Assembly (NCBI GenBank): GCA_035576005.1
Contig: DATLXH010000177.1
Location: 1-21,060, forward strand
Length of the DNA: 21,060 nucleotides
Reading direction: 5' to 3'
Source of the DNA: DATLXH01 sp035576005
Lineage (GTDB): Bacteria; Acidobacteriota; Thermoanaerobaculia; Gp7-AA8
Positions 1 to 7,271 of this stretch are shown one piece after another; the first letter of the stretch is position 1, and every line of letters begins with the position of its first letter. The notes beneath the pieces are model-generated. The model saw only the letters and a list, made by a program, of their open reading frames with translations. It had not been told where the DNA came from and did not search any database. The position numbers and the translations under genes are program-made.

Positions 1-133
1 GGCCTGGATGCGAGGCGCACGACGATTTTGCGAGAAAGGCATAGTCGACACTATGTCAAGGAGCGAAATTGCCGTGTAACGAACGAGACAGGCCGCTATC
101 CGTCGTCTCGCGGCGAAGGTCTGTGAGAAATGC
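1..133. repeat. Partial copy of a 172-bp palindromic intergenic repeat
   Basis: This stretch matches 6834-6966 without a gap. I count 9 mismatches over 133 bases, about 93% identity. The left part of the element lies outside the window. The central short palindrome CATAGT-CGAC-ACTATG (40-55) is conserved, and the last 43 bases are identical in both copies. The copy ends 16 bases before the GTG start of the BrkB-family gene, so it forms the upstream region of that gene. No transposase is present, so this looks like a non-autonomous or REP/MITE-like element. Confidence 0.85.
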
Positions 134-149
134 GGGTTAACCCGGCACA

Positions 150-1250
150 GTGGTTGCTGAACTCGAGACCGTGAAGAAAAACAAGTCCACCTTCGCCCTT
201 CTTAAAGAGGCTTTCGCCGAATGGAATGCTGACAAAGCTCCGCGACTCGGAGCTGCGCTGGCCTACTACACGATCTTTTCCATCGCGCCGCTGATTCTGA
301 TTGCCATTGCAATCGCCGGTGCTGTCTTCGGCGACGAAGCTGCTCGCGGTCAGATGTTCGGTCAACTCAAGCAGCTCTTCGGCGAGGGTGGCGCCAAAGC
401 GCTCCAGGACATGATCGAGAACGCCGACAAGAACAAATCAGGCGGTGTCATCGCTTCGATCATCGGCGTAGTGACACTGCTATTCGGAGCGACCGGAGTT
501 TTCGTTCAGCTCAAAGACGCTCTCAACACGGTCTGGAATGTCGAGGAACAGAAAGGAGGCGGGATCGGTGCCTTCATCAAAACCCGGATTCTCTCTTTCG
601 GCATGGTCCTCGGGATCGGCTTCCTCCTGCTCGTGTCGCTCGTCCTCACTGTGGCCGTCTCTGCCTCAGGAAAGTTCATGGAGGGGGTCCTTCCGGGTGG
701 CGAGCTCCTCTGGCAGATCGTGACGTTCGCCCTTGAACTGGGCGTCGTTACGGTGCTATTCGCCGTTCTCTTCAAATATCTGCCAGATGTCAAACTTGAA
801 TGGCGCGACGTCTGGGTGGGCGCCGCGTTCACATCTGTCCTCTTCGTGCTGGGAAAATTCGGTCTCGGCCTTTATCTCGGGAAAGGAACGGTCGGTTCCG
901 CTTATGGAGCTGCCGGCGCACTTGTTGTTCTTCTTTTATGGATCTACTACTCGGCTCAGATCATGTTCTTCGGTGCCGAGTTCACGCAGGTCCTCGTGAA
1001 GAATCGGAGCAAAGACTCTCCTGCAGCGGCCAGAGCTTCGCTCAAAGGCGCCAAGCCTGAGGAGAAGGATACGAAGAGCTGGCCGGAGGATGCCCACGCG
1101 AGAACGGTACTTAACGAAACTCAGGCAGGTGGGGGGCACGGCTGTCTCATCGGAGCCGGAAGCGGATGCCTCGGTCTCTTTGCAGGCATCATCATCGCGC
1201 TTGCGTCGATCGTGAAGGTGATCGTGGGCCGCGTGAAAAAGTTCCTATGA
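150..1250 (+). CDS. YihY/virulence factor BrkB family inner-membrane protein
   Basis: This 366-residue protein has the pattern of the YihY/BrkB (UPF0761) family. A cytoplasmic start is followed by the family signature around residues 30-45 (PRLGAALAYYTIFSIAPL) and about six hydrophobic helices up to residue 285. One segment (about 265-285) ends in AEFTQV, typical of the family. The substrate and function of the family are not firmly established; relatives were once proposed to be RNase BN, which is no longer accepted. The C-terminal tail has a charged linker and an extra hydrophobic segment at about 333-358, more than the core family needs. The start is GTG at 150, the only start that keeps the conserved N-terminus, and no good ribosome binding site precedes it. 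The sequence just upstream is repeat DNA. Confidence 0.88.
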   Translation: MVAELETVKKNKSTFALLKEAFAEWNADKAPRLGAALAYYTIFSIAPLILIAIAIAGAVFGDEAARGQMFGQLKQLFGEGGAKALQDMIENADKNKSGGVIASIIGVVTLLFGATGVFVQLKDALNTVWNVEEQKGGGIGAFIKTRILSFGMVLGIGFLLLVSLVLTVAVSASGKFMEGVLPGGELLWQIVTFALELGVVTVLFAVLFKYLPDVKLEWRDVWVGAAFTSVLFVLGKFGLGLYLGKGTVGSAYGAAGALVVLLLWIYYSAQIMFFGAEFTQVLVKNRSKDSPAAARASLKGAKPEEKDTKSWPEDAHARTVLNETQAGGGHGCLIGAGSGCLGLFAGIIIALASIVKVIVGRVKKFL

Positions 1251-1265
1251 TCCGACCCCGGCCAA

Positions 1266-1287
1266 AGGGCTTCCTCATCGAAGCCCT
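1266..1287 (+). terminator. Hairpin downstream of the BrkB-family gene, possible terminator
   Basis: An 8-bp perfect stem (AGGGCTTC/GAAGCCCT) with a six-base loop begins 15 bases after the stop codon of the BrkB-family gene. There is no T-tract after it, so it is not a classical intrinsic terminator. It could still act as a 3' end stabiliser or a weak terminator. Confidence 0.35.
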
Positions 1288-1385
1288 CGTGTAGCGACGG
1301 ATCCTCCGCTTCACCCAGCCTTCCCCTCGGGTTCTACCGATCCAGCGCGCGGAGAAGGCGCAGGATAACCGCTCTGCTGTAGAAT

Positions 1386-1406
1386 CCCCTCTCCGAATCA
1401 GAGGGG
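1386..1406 (+). promoter_or_regulatory. Hairpin that buries the ribosome binding site of the TVP38 gene
   Basis: CCCCTCT (1386-1392) pairs perfectly with AGAGGGG (1400-1406) around a seven-base loop. The right arm is the only Shine-Dalgarno-like sequence before the ATG at 1410. When folded, the hairpin would hide the ribosome binding site. Regulation of translation is an inference from this layout. Confidence 0.4.
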
Positions 1407-1409
1407 TTG

Positions 1410-2219
1410 ATGCAAAAACACGACAGTGCTCGTCCGGATACTTCATCCGGCGATGCGACCACCAGCGCGCCGGCGAAGCGACGATTCCCACTCAAGATCG
1501 TCATTGCACTCGTCGTCCTCGTCGGCATCATCATCCTCTTCCGCACACTCCCGGTCGCGCAATGGTTCGAGCAGTTTCAAGCGTACATCCGCGGCGTCGG
1601 ACCGATCGGATACGTGATTTATGCCCTCGTCTACGCTGCCTGCTGTGTCCTGTTCATCCCGGCCTCGGTGCTCACCCTGGGGGCTGGCGCAATCTTCGGA
1701 CTGGTTGCCGGAACCATCGTCGTCGTGATCGGCGCGACCCTGGGAGCAATCCTCTCGTTCCTGCTTGCCAGGACGGTCATGCGAAAAAAGGTCGAGGCGA
1801 TGACAGAGGGGAATGCCAAGTTCACAGCTCTCGATCGCGCCATCTCGAAAGAGGGCGCGCGGATCGTATTTCTGATTCGTCTGGCGCCAATTTTTCCCTT
1901 TACCTACATCAACTATGCTTTCGGATTAACCGGCGTCCGCACGTTGCCCTTCATCCTGGCCACCCTCGTCGGTATCATTCCCGGAACCTTCGCGTACATC
2001 TACATCGGTCACGCAGCAGCTTCGGCCGCGGCAGGCGGGGCGGACCGAACGAAAACGATCGTCCAGATTGCCGGAGCGGTTGTCGCTCTGGTCGTAACCT
2101 TGTTTGTCGCCCGCATCGCAACGAAAGCCATCAAAAAGGCAGGTGTCGATGAAAAAAAACCGTCAGACCCCAGATCGCAAAGCAGCAGCAGCAGCGAAGA
2201 CACCCCCTCAAGCGCGTAA
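1410..2219 (+). CDS. TVP38/TMEM64 family membrane protein (SNARE-associated/VTT domain)
   Basis: This protein of about 269 residues has a short charged N-terminus, a first membrane helix at about 28-48 and a VTT (SNARE-associated Golgi) domain. Within the domain are the FIPASVLTLGAGAIFG segment, the GATLGAILSFLLAR segment and the FLIRLAPIFPFTYINYAFGL segment, all typical of bacterial TVP38/TMEM64 proteins such as YdjX/YdjZ. The family belongs to the DedA superfamily and is linked to lipid scrambling or membrane homeostasis. A last helix lies at about 210-230, followed by a serine-rich tail. I chose ATG 1410 because the GAGGGG at 1401-1406 sits at a workable distance, whereas TTG 1407 would abut it. 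The 3' end overlaps the next gene by 71 bases in another frame. Confidence 0.88.
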   Translation: MQKHDSARPDTSSGDATTSAPAKRRFPLKIVIALVVLVGIIILFRTLPVAQWFEQFQAYIRGVGPIGYVIYALVYAACCVLFIPASVLTLGAGAIFGLVAGTIVVVIGATLGAILSFLLARTVMRKKVEAMTEGNAKFTALDRAISKEGARIVFLIRLAPIFPFTYINYAFGLTGVRTLPFILATLVGIIPGTFAYIYIGHAAASAAAGGADRTKTIVQIAGAVVALVVTLFVARIATKAIKKAGVDEKKPSDPRSQSSSSSEDTPSSA

Positions 2220-5070
2220 AGAGGTAGTCGCGAAAACGAACCCGCTCGCAGAGCTTGGAAAGGTCGGCCAGAGCGTCTGGTACGACCAGATGGAGCGTGC
2301 GCTCGTTAAGACCGGGAAGCTCCAGAAGATGATCGACGAGGATGACCTCCGCGGCCTGACATCGAACCCGACGATCTTCGAGAAAGCCATCGGTGGAAGC
2401 GAAGACTACAACGAGCAGGTCCGCACCCTGGCACTCGGACGGAGCTCGCGCGACGCGATCTATCAGGACGTCGTCATAGACGACATCCGTCAGGCGGCTG
2501 ACATCTTCAAACCTGTGTATGACAGGACCGAGGGGATCGACGGTTTCGTCAGTCTCGAAGTCAGTCCGGTGCTTGCCCATGACACCAGCGGGACGATCGA
2601 AGAAGCGAAGAAACTCTTCGAGAGGCTCGAGCGCCGCAAGAACGTCATGATCAAGATTCCAGCGACCAGGGAAGGTCTCCCCGCAATCGAGGAGGCAATC
2701 GCCGAGGGGATCAACGTGAATGTCACGTTGATTTTCTCGAACGATGTGTATCGTGATGTTGCGGAGGCCTACATACGCGGCCTGGAACGTAGAGCGGAGA
2801 AAGGACTGCCACTCGGCGAGATCCGCTCTGTTGCGAGTTTCTTCGTCAGCCGGATCGATTCGTTGATCGACAAGCAGCTCGAGGAAAAGATTGCTGCTTC
2901 GAACAGTGAGACCGAGCGTCAGGAGCTGCAGGGTCTGCTGGGGAAAGTAGCAATTGCCAATGCGAAGCTCGCCTATCAGACGTTCAAGGAGATCTTCGGG
3001 AGTGAGCGATTCAAGCGGCTTGAGGATGCGAAGGTTCAACGACAGCTCTGGGCCTCGACCGGCACCAAGAATCCGAAGTTCGGCGACACTTACTATGTCG
3101 AATCTCTGATCGGACCCGACACAGTCGACACGATCCCCCCGGCCACATATGCGGCGTTCCGCGATCACGGCACGGTGAAGCTGACCCTTGAAGACGGAAT
3201 CGATGAAGCGCGGCAGATCATTGAGCGACTCGAGAAGTCCGGCGTTTCTCTCATGAAGGCAACCGAGCAACTCACGGCCGACGGGGTCAAATCATTCGCC
3301 GCGTCGTTCGAATCGCTCATGACGACCATCGAGACTCGTCGAACCGATGCTCTGAAATCGACCGGCCTGCAGCTCACCACGTCTGTCGGCACCTACGAGA
3401 AGGCGGTGCAGGACACGCTCGAAAAAATCGACAACGAGAAATGGGTCAGCAGAATCTGGAAGCAGGACTCTTCAGTCTGGAAGAGCGACGCAGCACACAC
3501 GAAGATCATCGCCAACGCTCTGGGATGGTTGCCGGTAGTTGCGGACATGGAAGATGATCTCGACGAAGTCCTCAGTTTTACGGAGGAGGTTCGTGGTTCC
3601 TTCGAGAACGTCGTGGTACTCGGGATGGGAGGGTCGAGCCTTTGCCCCGAGGTTTTGCGAAAGGCTTTTGGTACGCGAGAAGGCTATCCGAAGCTCTCCG
3701 TCCTCGACTCCACGGTTCCGGCCGCGGTCAAGAGTCTCGAGGGACGAATCGACGTTGCGAAGACGCTGTTCATCGTTGCCTCCAAGTCCGGTGGAACCAC
3801 TGAGCCTCAGATGTTTCACCGATACTTCTACAACCGGGTGCGGGAGTCGAGGGAGGGCAATCCAGGCGACAACTTCATCGCCATCACCGATCCCAACACG
3901 CAGCTGCAGAAGGAAGCGACACGCGACAAGTTCCGCAAGATCTTCATCAACCCTGCCGACATCGGCGGCCGTTACTCAGCTCTCTCCCTCTTCGGTATGG
4001 TCCCAGCTGCAATCGCCGGCATCGATGTCCGCACCCTCATCGAGCGGGCGAACCAGACCGCGCGATCCTGCGCCCGAGGCGACCTGGCGAAAAACCCGGG
4101 AGCAAAACTCGGCGCAATTCTCGGCACCCTCGCCCTCGCTGGCCGCAACAAGGTGACGATCTTCTCTCCTCCACCACTTGATGCGCTGGGACTATGGATC
4201 GAGCAGCTGATCGCCGAGAGCACGGGGAAAGAGGGGAAAGGCATCGTACCGGTGGCCGCCTCGACGCTCGAATCAGCGGCAACGTACGCAGAGGACACTC
4301 TGTTCGCGTACGTTCATGTGAAGAACGAATACCAACTAGGACCTCGCTTCCACGAGCTTCACTCTGCCGGCCATCCCCTTATCGAACAGGTGCTGGACGA
4401 TCCTCTCGACCTGGGGGCCGTCTTCTTCCTCTGGGAGTTTGCGGTCGCGATTGCAGGCGCCGTCGTCGGAATCAACCCCTTCGACCAGCCGAACGTTCAG
4501 GAATCGAAAGACAACACGAAGTCCCTGCTCGATGAATATCGAACCAATAGTCAGTTCTCACTTCCGACCCTCGTGGCTCACGATGATTTGATCGAGGTCT
4601 ATGCGGCTGACGGCGACGCAGGGAGCTCGCCCGACGAGAGGATCGCGTCGCTTCTCGGTAAAGTAAGCGCAGGCGATTACATCGCGCTGCTCGCCTACAT
4701 TGAAGAAACGCCGGATCACGATAAGCTCCTGGAGAGTCTCCGATCCGAGCTCGTGCAGAAACTGAGAGTCGCCACCACGATCGGTTACGGTCCACGTTTT
4801 CTGCACTCCACAGGTCAGCTTCACAAGGGAGGCGCCGACAACGGAGTCTTTATCCAGATCACGTCGGACGATAGTCACGACATCGCGATTCCTGATGAGC
4901 CTTTCACCTTCGGAGTTCTCAAGGAGGCACAGTCCCTCGGTGACTTCCAATCTTTGACGAGTCGAAATCGCCGGGCCCTGCGCGTCAATCTCAAGGGCGA
5001 TCCGTCAGCGGGGCTCGGCCGTCTGATTGCCAGCGTCAAACAGGGAGCATCGACGCCCGCACAGGGCTGA
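2149..5070 (+). CDS. Bifunctional transaldolase / glucose-6-phosphate isomerase (fusion)
   Basis: This 973-residue protein carries two complete enzymes. Residues about 30-395 are transaldolase, with the SNPTIFEKAI substrate motif (72-81) and the Schiff-base lysine in VMIKIPAT (Lys169). Residues about 415-965 are a glucose-6-phosphate isomerase, with GMGGSSLCPEVLR (492-504), the sugar-phosphate loop SKSGGTTEP (545-553) and the C-terminal GPRFLHSTGQLHKGG (881-895). It would interconvert sedoheptulose-7-P + glyceraldehyde-3-P with erythrose-4-P + fructose-6-P, then fructose-6-P with glucose-6-P. Such tal-pgi fusions are known in several phyla. The start ATG 2149 lies inside the previous gene; no other start exists before the conserved region, and the overlap suggests translational coupling. 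The first 25 residues are Lys/Ala-rich and likely a disordered lead-in. The cytosolic partner gnd follows at 5254. Confidence 0.95.
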   Translation: MKKNRQTPDRKAAAAAKTPPQARKEVVAKTNPLAELGKVGQSVWYDQMERALVKTGKLQKMIDEDDLRGLTSNPTIFEKAIGGSEDYNEQVRTLALGRSSRDAIYQDVVIDDIRQAADIFKPVYDRTEGIDGFVSLEVSPVLAHDTSGTIEEAKKLFERLERRKNVMIKIPATREGLPAIEEAIAEGINVNVTLIFSNDVYRDVAEAYIRGLERRAEKGLPLGEIRSVASFFVSRIDSLIDKQLEEKIAASNSETERQELQGLLGKVAIANAKLAYQTFKEIFGSERFKRLEDAKVQRQLWASTGTKNPKFGDTYYVESLIGPDTVDTIPPATYAAFRDHGTVKLTLEDGIDEARQIIERLEKSGVSLMKATEQLTADGVKSFAASFESLMTTIETRRTDALKSTGLQLTTSVGTYEKAVQDTLEKIDNEKWVSRIWKQDSSVWKSDAAHTKIIANALGWLPVVADMEDDLDEVLSFTEEVRGSFENVVVLGMGGSSLCPEVLRKAFGTREGYPKLSVLDSTVPAAVKSLEGRIDVAKTLFIVASKSGGTTEPQMFHRYFYNRVRESREGNPGDNFIAITDPNTQLQKEATRDKFRKIFINPADIGGRYSALSLFGMVPAAIAGIDVRTLIERANQTARSCARGDLAKNPGAKLGAILGTLALAGRNKVTIFSPPPLDALGLWIEQLIAESTGKEGKGIVPVAASTLESAATYAEDTLFAYVHVKNEYQLGPRFHELHSAGHPLIEQVLDDPLDLGAVFFLWEFAVAIAGAVVGINPFDQPNVQESKDNTKSLLDEYRTNSQFSLPTLVAHDDLIEVYAADGDAGSSPDERIASLLGKVSAGDYIALLAYIEETPDHDKLLESLRSELVQKLRVATTIGYGPRFLHSTGQLHKGGADNGVFIQITSDDSHDIAIPDEPFTFGVLKEAQSLGDFQSLTSRNRRALRVNLKGDPSAGLGRLIASVKQGASTPAQG

Positions 5071-5180
5071 GCCTCGATTGAGAACGAAGATAGAGAATCC
5101 CGATCGCGAGCGCGGCTTCCGGATGAGACGGTGCCCGATCACGATTTCACCGACCCTCACCCCGATCGCTCTCGCAGCGG

Positions 5181-5209
5181 TTGGAAGAACAGACACAGGC
5201 CTCACATAA
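5181..5209 (+). promoter_or_regulatory. Possible sigma-70-type promoter for gnd
   Basis: TTGGAA (5181-5186) and CATAAA (5204-5209) are separated by 17 bases, each with four of six consensus positions. They lie 45 bases before the gnd start in the 183-base gap after the tal-pgi fusion. No other feature is visible in that gap. The match is modest and gnd may also be read from upstream. Confidence 0.3.
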
Positions 5210-5253
5210 AACACGAATCAACGACCGCACAGTCAGGTGTAAGGAGAAACTGC

Positions 5254-6702
5254 ATGGCGAAAGACCAGGGTTCAGCACAATTCGGAATGATCGGCCTCGC
5301 CGTGATGGGAGAGAATCTGGCCCTGAACGTCCAGGACCATGGCTACTCGGTCGCAGTCTGGAATCGAGAGCCGGAAACCGTCACCAAATTCGTTAAGAAG
5401 CATGAAGGGAAAAAGTTTGTCGGAACGAAAAGCATCGAGGAATTCACCAGGGCACTCGAGCGACCACGGCGGATCATGATGATGATCAAAGCCGGCGAGC
5501 CGGTCGACCAGACAATCGAGAAGCTGCTCCCCTTCCTCGACAAAGACGACATCATCATCGATGGCGGCAACTCGTGGTTCGAAGACACGCAGCGCAGAAC
5601 AAAGTACCTCGAAGAGAAAGGTTTTCACTTCGTCGGCTCCGGTGTCTCCGGCGGCGAGGAGGGAGCGAGGTTCGGCCCTTCCCTGATGCCGGGAGGCTCG
5701 AAACAGTCCTACAAAGAGCTCAAGCCAATTTTCGAATCGATCGCAGCGAAGACCGACTCGGGGGCATGCGTCGCTCACTGCGGGCCCGACGGAGCCGGAC
5801 ACTTCGTCAAGATGGTTCACAACGGGATCGAGTATGGAGACATGCAGCTGATCGCCGAAGCCTATGACCTGCTTCACCGCGGCGCGGGGCTGGAGAGTGA
5901 TGAGCTGGCTGACACCTTCACCAGCTGGAACAAGGGACCACTCGAGTCGTTCCTGATCGAGATCACCTCCAACATTTTCCGTGTCGAGGATGAAAAGAGC
6001 GGGAAGCCGCTGGTCGACGCGGTGCTCGATAAGGCAGGGCAGAAAGGAACGGGGAAATGGACAGCCCAGATCGCCCTGGACCTTGGGATTCCGATTCCAA
6101 CTTTAACGGCGGCTGTTGATGCTCGCGCGTTGTCGAGCATGAAAGAAGAGCGGGTCGAAGCAAGCAAAGTGATCAGCGGCCCTGCAGTTCCGAAGTTCAA
6201 CGGCGACAAGAAAGCCATGATCCAGGACGTCCACGACGCTCTCTATGCTTCGAAAATTTGCGCGTACGCGCAGGGAATGAGCCTTATCGCCGCCGGGTCG
6301 AAAGAAAACGAGTGGGACATCGACTTGGGAGAAATGGCTCGCATCTGGAAGGGCGGCTGCATCATCCGCGCTCGATTCCTCGATGACATCCGCCGCGCGT
6401 TCGAGAAGAACTCGAAGCTCAAGAATCTCCTGCTCGATGACGATTTCAATTCGCGAGTGGAGAGTGCTCAAGAGGCCTGGCGCCGCGTCGTAATGAACGC
6501 CAACAAGTCAGGGATCCCCGTTCCAGCGTTCTCGGCAAGCCTTGCATACTTTGACAGCTACCGTACGCCCAGGCTCCCACAGAATCTCACGCAGGCACAA
6601 CGCGACTATTTCGGGTCTCACACCTACCAGCGTGTGGACGCTCCGACAGGGGACTTTGTTCATACCGACTGGACAGCGAAGGCGGGCGTCAAGCAGAAGT
6701 AA
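5254..6702 (+). CDS. gnd: 6-phosphogluconate dehydrogenase, decarboxylating
   Basis: This 482-residue protein is the long form of the enzyme and matches it over its full length. It oxidises 6-phosphogluconate to ribulose-5-phosphate and CO2 with NADP+ (or NAD+). The N-terminal Rossmann fold shows GMIGLAVMGENLALN (11-25). The substrate motif GVSGGEEGARFGPSLMPGG follows at about 130-148, and the catalytic Lys lies in GHFVKMVHNGIEYGDMQ (about 185-201). The C-terminal helical domain has IIRARFLDDIRRAF and ends near the usual length. The reading frame is open further upstream, but ATG 5254 is chosen because AAGGAGA (5241-5247) lies six bases before it and the homology begins there. It sits just after tal-pgi, giving a pentose phosphate gene pair. 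No zwf or pgl gene is in the window. Confidence 0.96.
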   Translation: MAKDQGSAQFGMIGLAVMGENLALNVQDHGYSVAVWNREPETVTKFVKKHEGKKFVGTKSIEEFTRALERPRRIMMMIKAGEPVDQTIEKLLPFLDKDDIIIDGGNSWFEDTQRRTKYLEEKGFHFVGSGVSGGEEGARFGPSLMPGGSKQSYKELKPIFESIAAKTDSGACVAHCGPDGAGHFVKMVHNGIEYGDMQLIAEAYDLLHRGAGLESDELADTFTSWNKGPLESFLIEITSNIFRVEDEKSGKPLVDAVLDKAGQKGTGKWTAQIALDLGIPIPTLTAAVDARALSSMKEERVEASKVISGPAVPKFNGDKKAMIQDVHDALYASKICAYAQGMSLIAAGSKENEWDIDLGEMARIWKGGCIIRARFLDDIRRAFEKNSKLKNLLLDDDFNSRVESAQEAWRRVVMNANKSGIPVPAFSASLAYFDSYRTPRLPQNLTQAQRDYFGSHTYQRVDAPTGDFVHTDWTAKAGVKQK

Positions 6703-6727
6703 AAGAGGAAGCTCGGCGCGTCTTTTT

Positions 6728-6776
6728 CCCTCTCCCCCGCCGGGAGAGGGAATGTAGAACAGACACTCTTGTCTGT
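6728..6776. repeat. Two hairpins after gnd
   Basis: The first is a 9-bp perfect stem CCCTCTCCC/GGGAGAGGG with a five-base loop (6728-6750), a family seen again at 20918-20940. The second is ACAGACA/TGTCTGT with a four-base loop (6759-6776). Neither has a T-tract after it on either strand, so intrinsic termination is unsure, but they lie where the gnd transcript should end. Confidence 0.55.
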
Positions 6777-6794
6777 CACGCGACACTCTTGCCC

Positions 6795-6966
6795 GCATTT
6801 CTCACAGACCTTCGTCGTGAGACGGCGGGGAGTGGCTTGGATGCGAGGCGCACGGCGATTTTGCGACGAAGGCATAGTCGACACTATGTCGAGGAGCGAA
6901 ATTGCTGTGCAACGAAGCAGACAGGCCGCTATCCGTCGTCTCGCGGCGAAGGTCTGTGAGAAATGC
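6795..6966. repeat. 172-bp full-length imperfect palindrome (complete copy)
   Basis: The two 86-base halves are inverted copies of each other across their whole length without a gap, symmetrical about 6880/6881. The outer 23 or so bases of each arm and the centre (CATAGT-CGAC-ACTATG, 6873-6888) match best, and the middle parts are diverged. As RNA it would fold into one long hairpin. A second copy, 93% identical over the shared 133 bases, starts the window. No gene is supported inside it; open frames through it on both strands are by-products of the palindrome. The region from here to the tRNA (6967-7065) holds only the 7024-7053 hairpin. Confidence 0.85.
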
Positions 6967-7023
6967 CGGCCTAACCCTTCGGTCACCTGTTTGACCCGGT
7001 TCCTCAGATCGCCTAGAATCGCC

Positions 7024-7053
7024 GTTCTTCTCACGCGCCCGCGTGAGAAGAAC
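7024..7053. repeat. Perfect 14-bp inverted repeat just upstream of tRNA-Pro
   Basis: GTTCTTCTCACGCG (7024-7037) and its exact reverse complement (7040-7053) are separated by two bases. The repeat ends 12 bases before the first base of the tRNA. It could be a terminator for leftward or rightward transcription, an operator or a processing signal for the tRNA precursor. The sequence does not decide among these. Confidence 0.7.
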
Positions 7054-7065
7054 ACAGCACGTTTT

Positions 7066-7142
7066 CGGGGCATAGCTCAGCCTGGTAGAGCGCACGGTTC
7101 GGGACCGTGAGGTCGGAGGTTCAAGTCCTCTTGCCCCGACCA
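7066..7142 (+). tRNA. tRNA-Pro (anticodon CGG), CCA encoded
   Basis: A full cloverleaf can be drawn. The acceptor stem is CGGGGCA/TGCCCCG, and the D arm GCTC...GAGC holds AGCCTGGTA in its loop. The anticodon stem is CACGG/CCGTG with loop TTCGGGA, so the anticodon is CGG, reading CCG proline codons. The variable region is short, the T arm is GGAGG/CCTCT with loop TTCAAGT, the discriminator is A, and CCA is encoded at 7140-7142. It stands alone between the gnd region and the convergent epimerase gene. Confidence 0.96.
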
Positions 7143-7209
7143 AATTCAAAGACACTCCGCTAACGCGCTAACTACCGGCTACCCTCGTTCGCCCCTTCGG
7201 CGGACATCC

Positions 7210-7262
7210 GTGTCATCACTTTCAAGACAGCGTTCCCCGCTGTTTTCGCGCACGGGATGACA
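7210..7262. terminator. Repeat-derived hairpin between tRNA-Pro and the convergent epimerase gene
   Basis: The core is ACAGCG (7227-7232) and CGCTGT (7238-7243) around a five-base loop, extendable with AAG/TTT pairs and followed by TTTT on the plus strand. It lies between two converging transcription units and could serve both. The outer ends GTGTCATC and GGGATGACA also pair. The whole 53-base unit resembles, in opposite orientation, the element at 20831-20886, so the terminator-like structure is also a dispersed repeat. Confidence 0.5.
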
Positions 7263-7271
7263 AATCGCTTG

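Noticed and set aside
2131..3270. 379-residue minus-strand frame opposite tal-pgi
   Set aside because: It lies wholly antisense to a gene with clear catalytic motifs and shows no domain; it is a codon-bias shadow.
6728..6750. Intrinsic terminator for gnd
   Set aside because: The stem is strong but the only T-run precedes it on the plus strand and no T-tract follows on either strand, so it is listed as a repeat.
6769..7110. Open frames on both strands through 6660-7155
   Set aside because: They run across the palindromic repeat and the tRNA, share text on both strands because of the palindrome, and have no ribosome binding site or recognisable domain.
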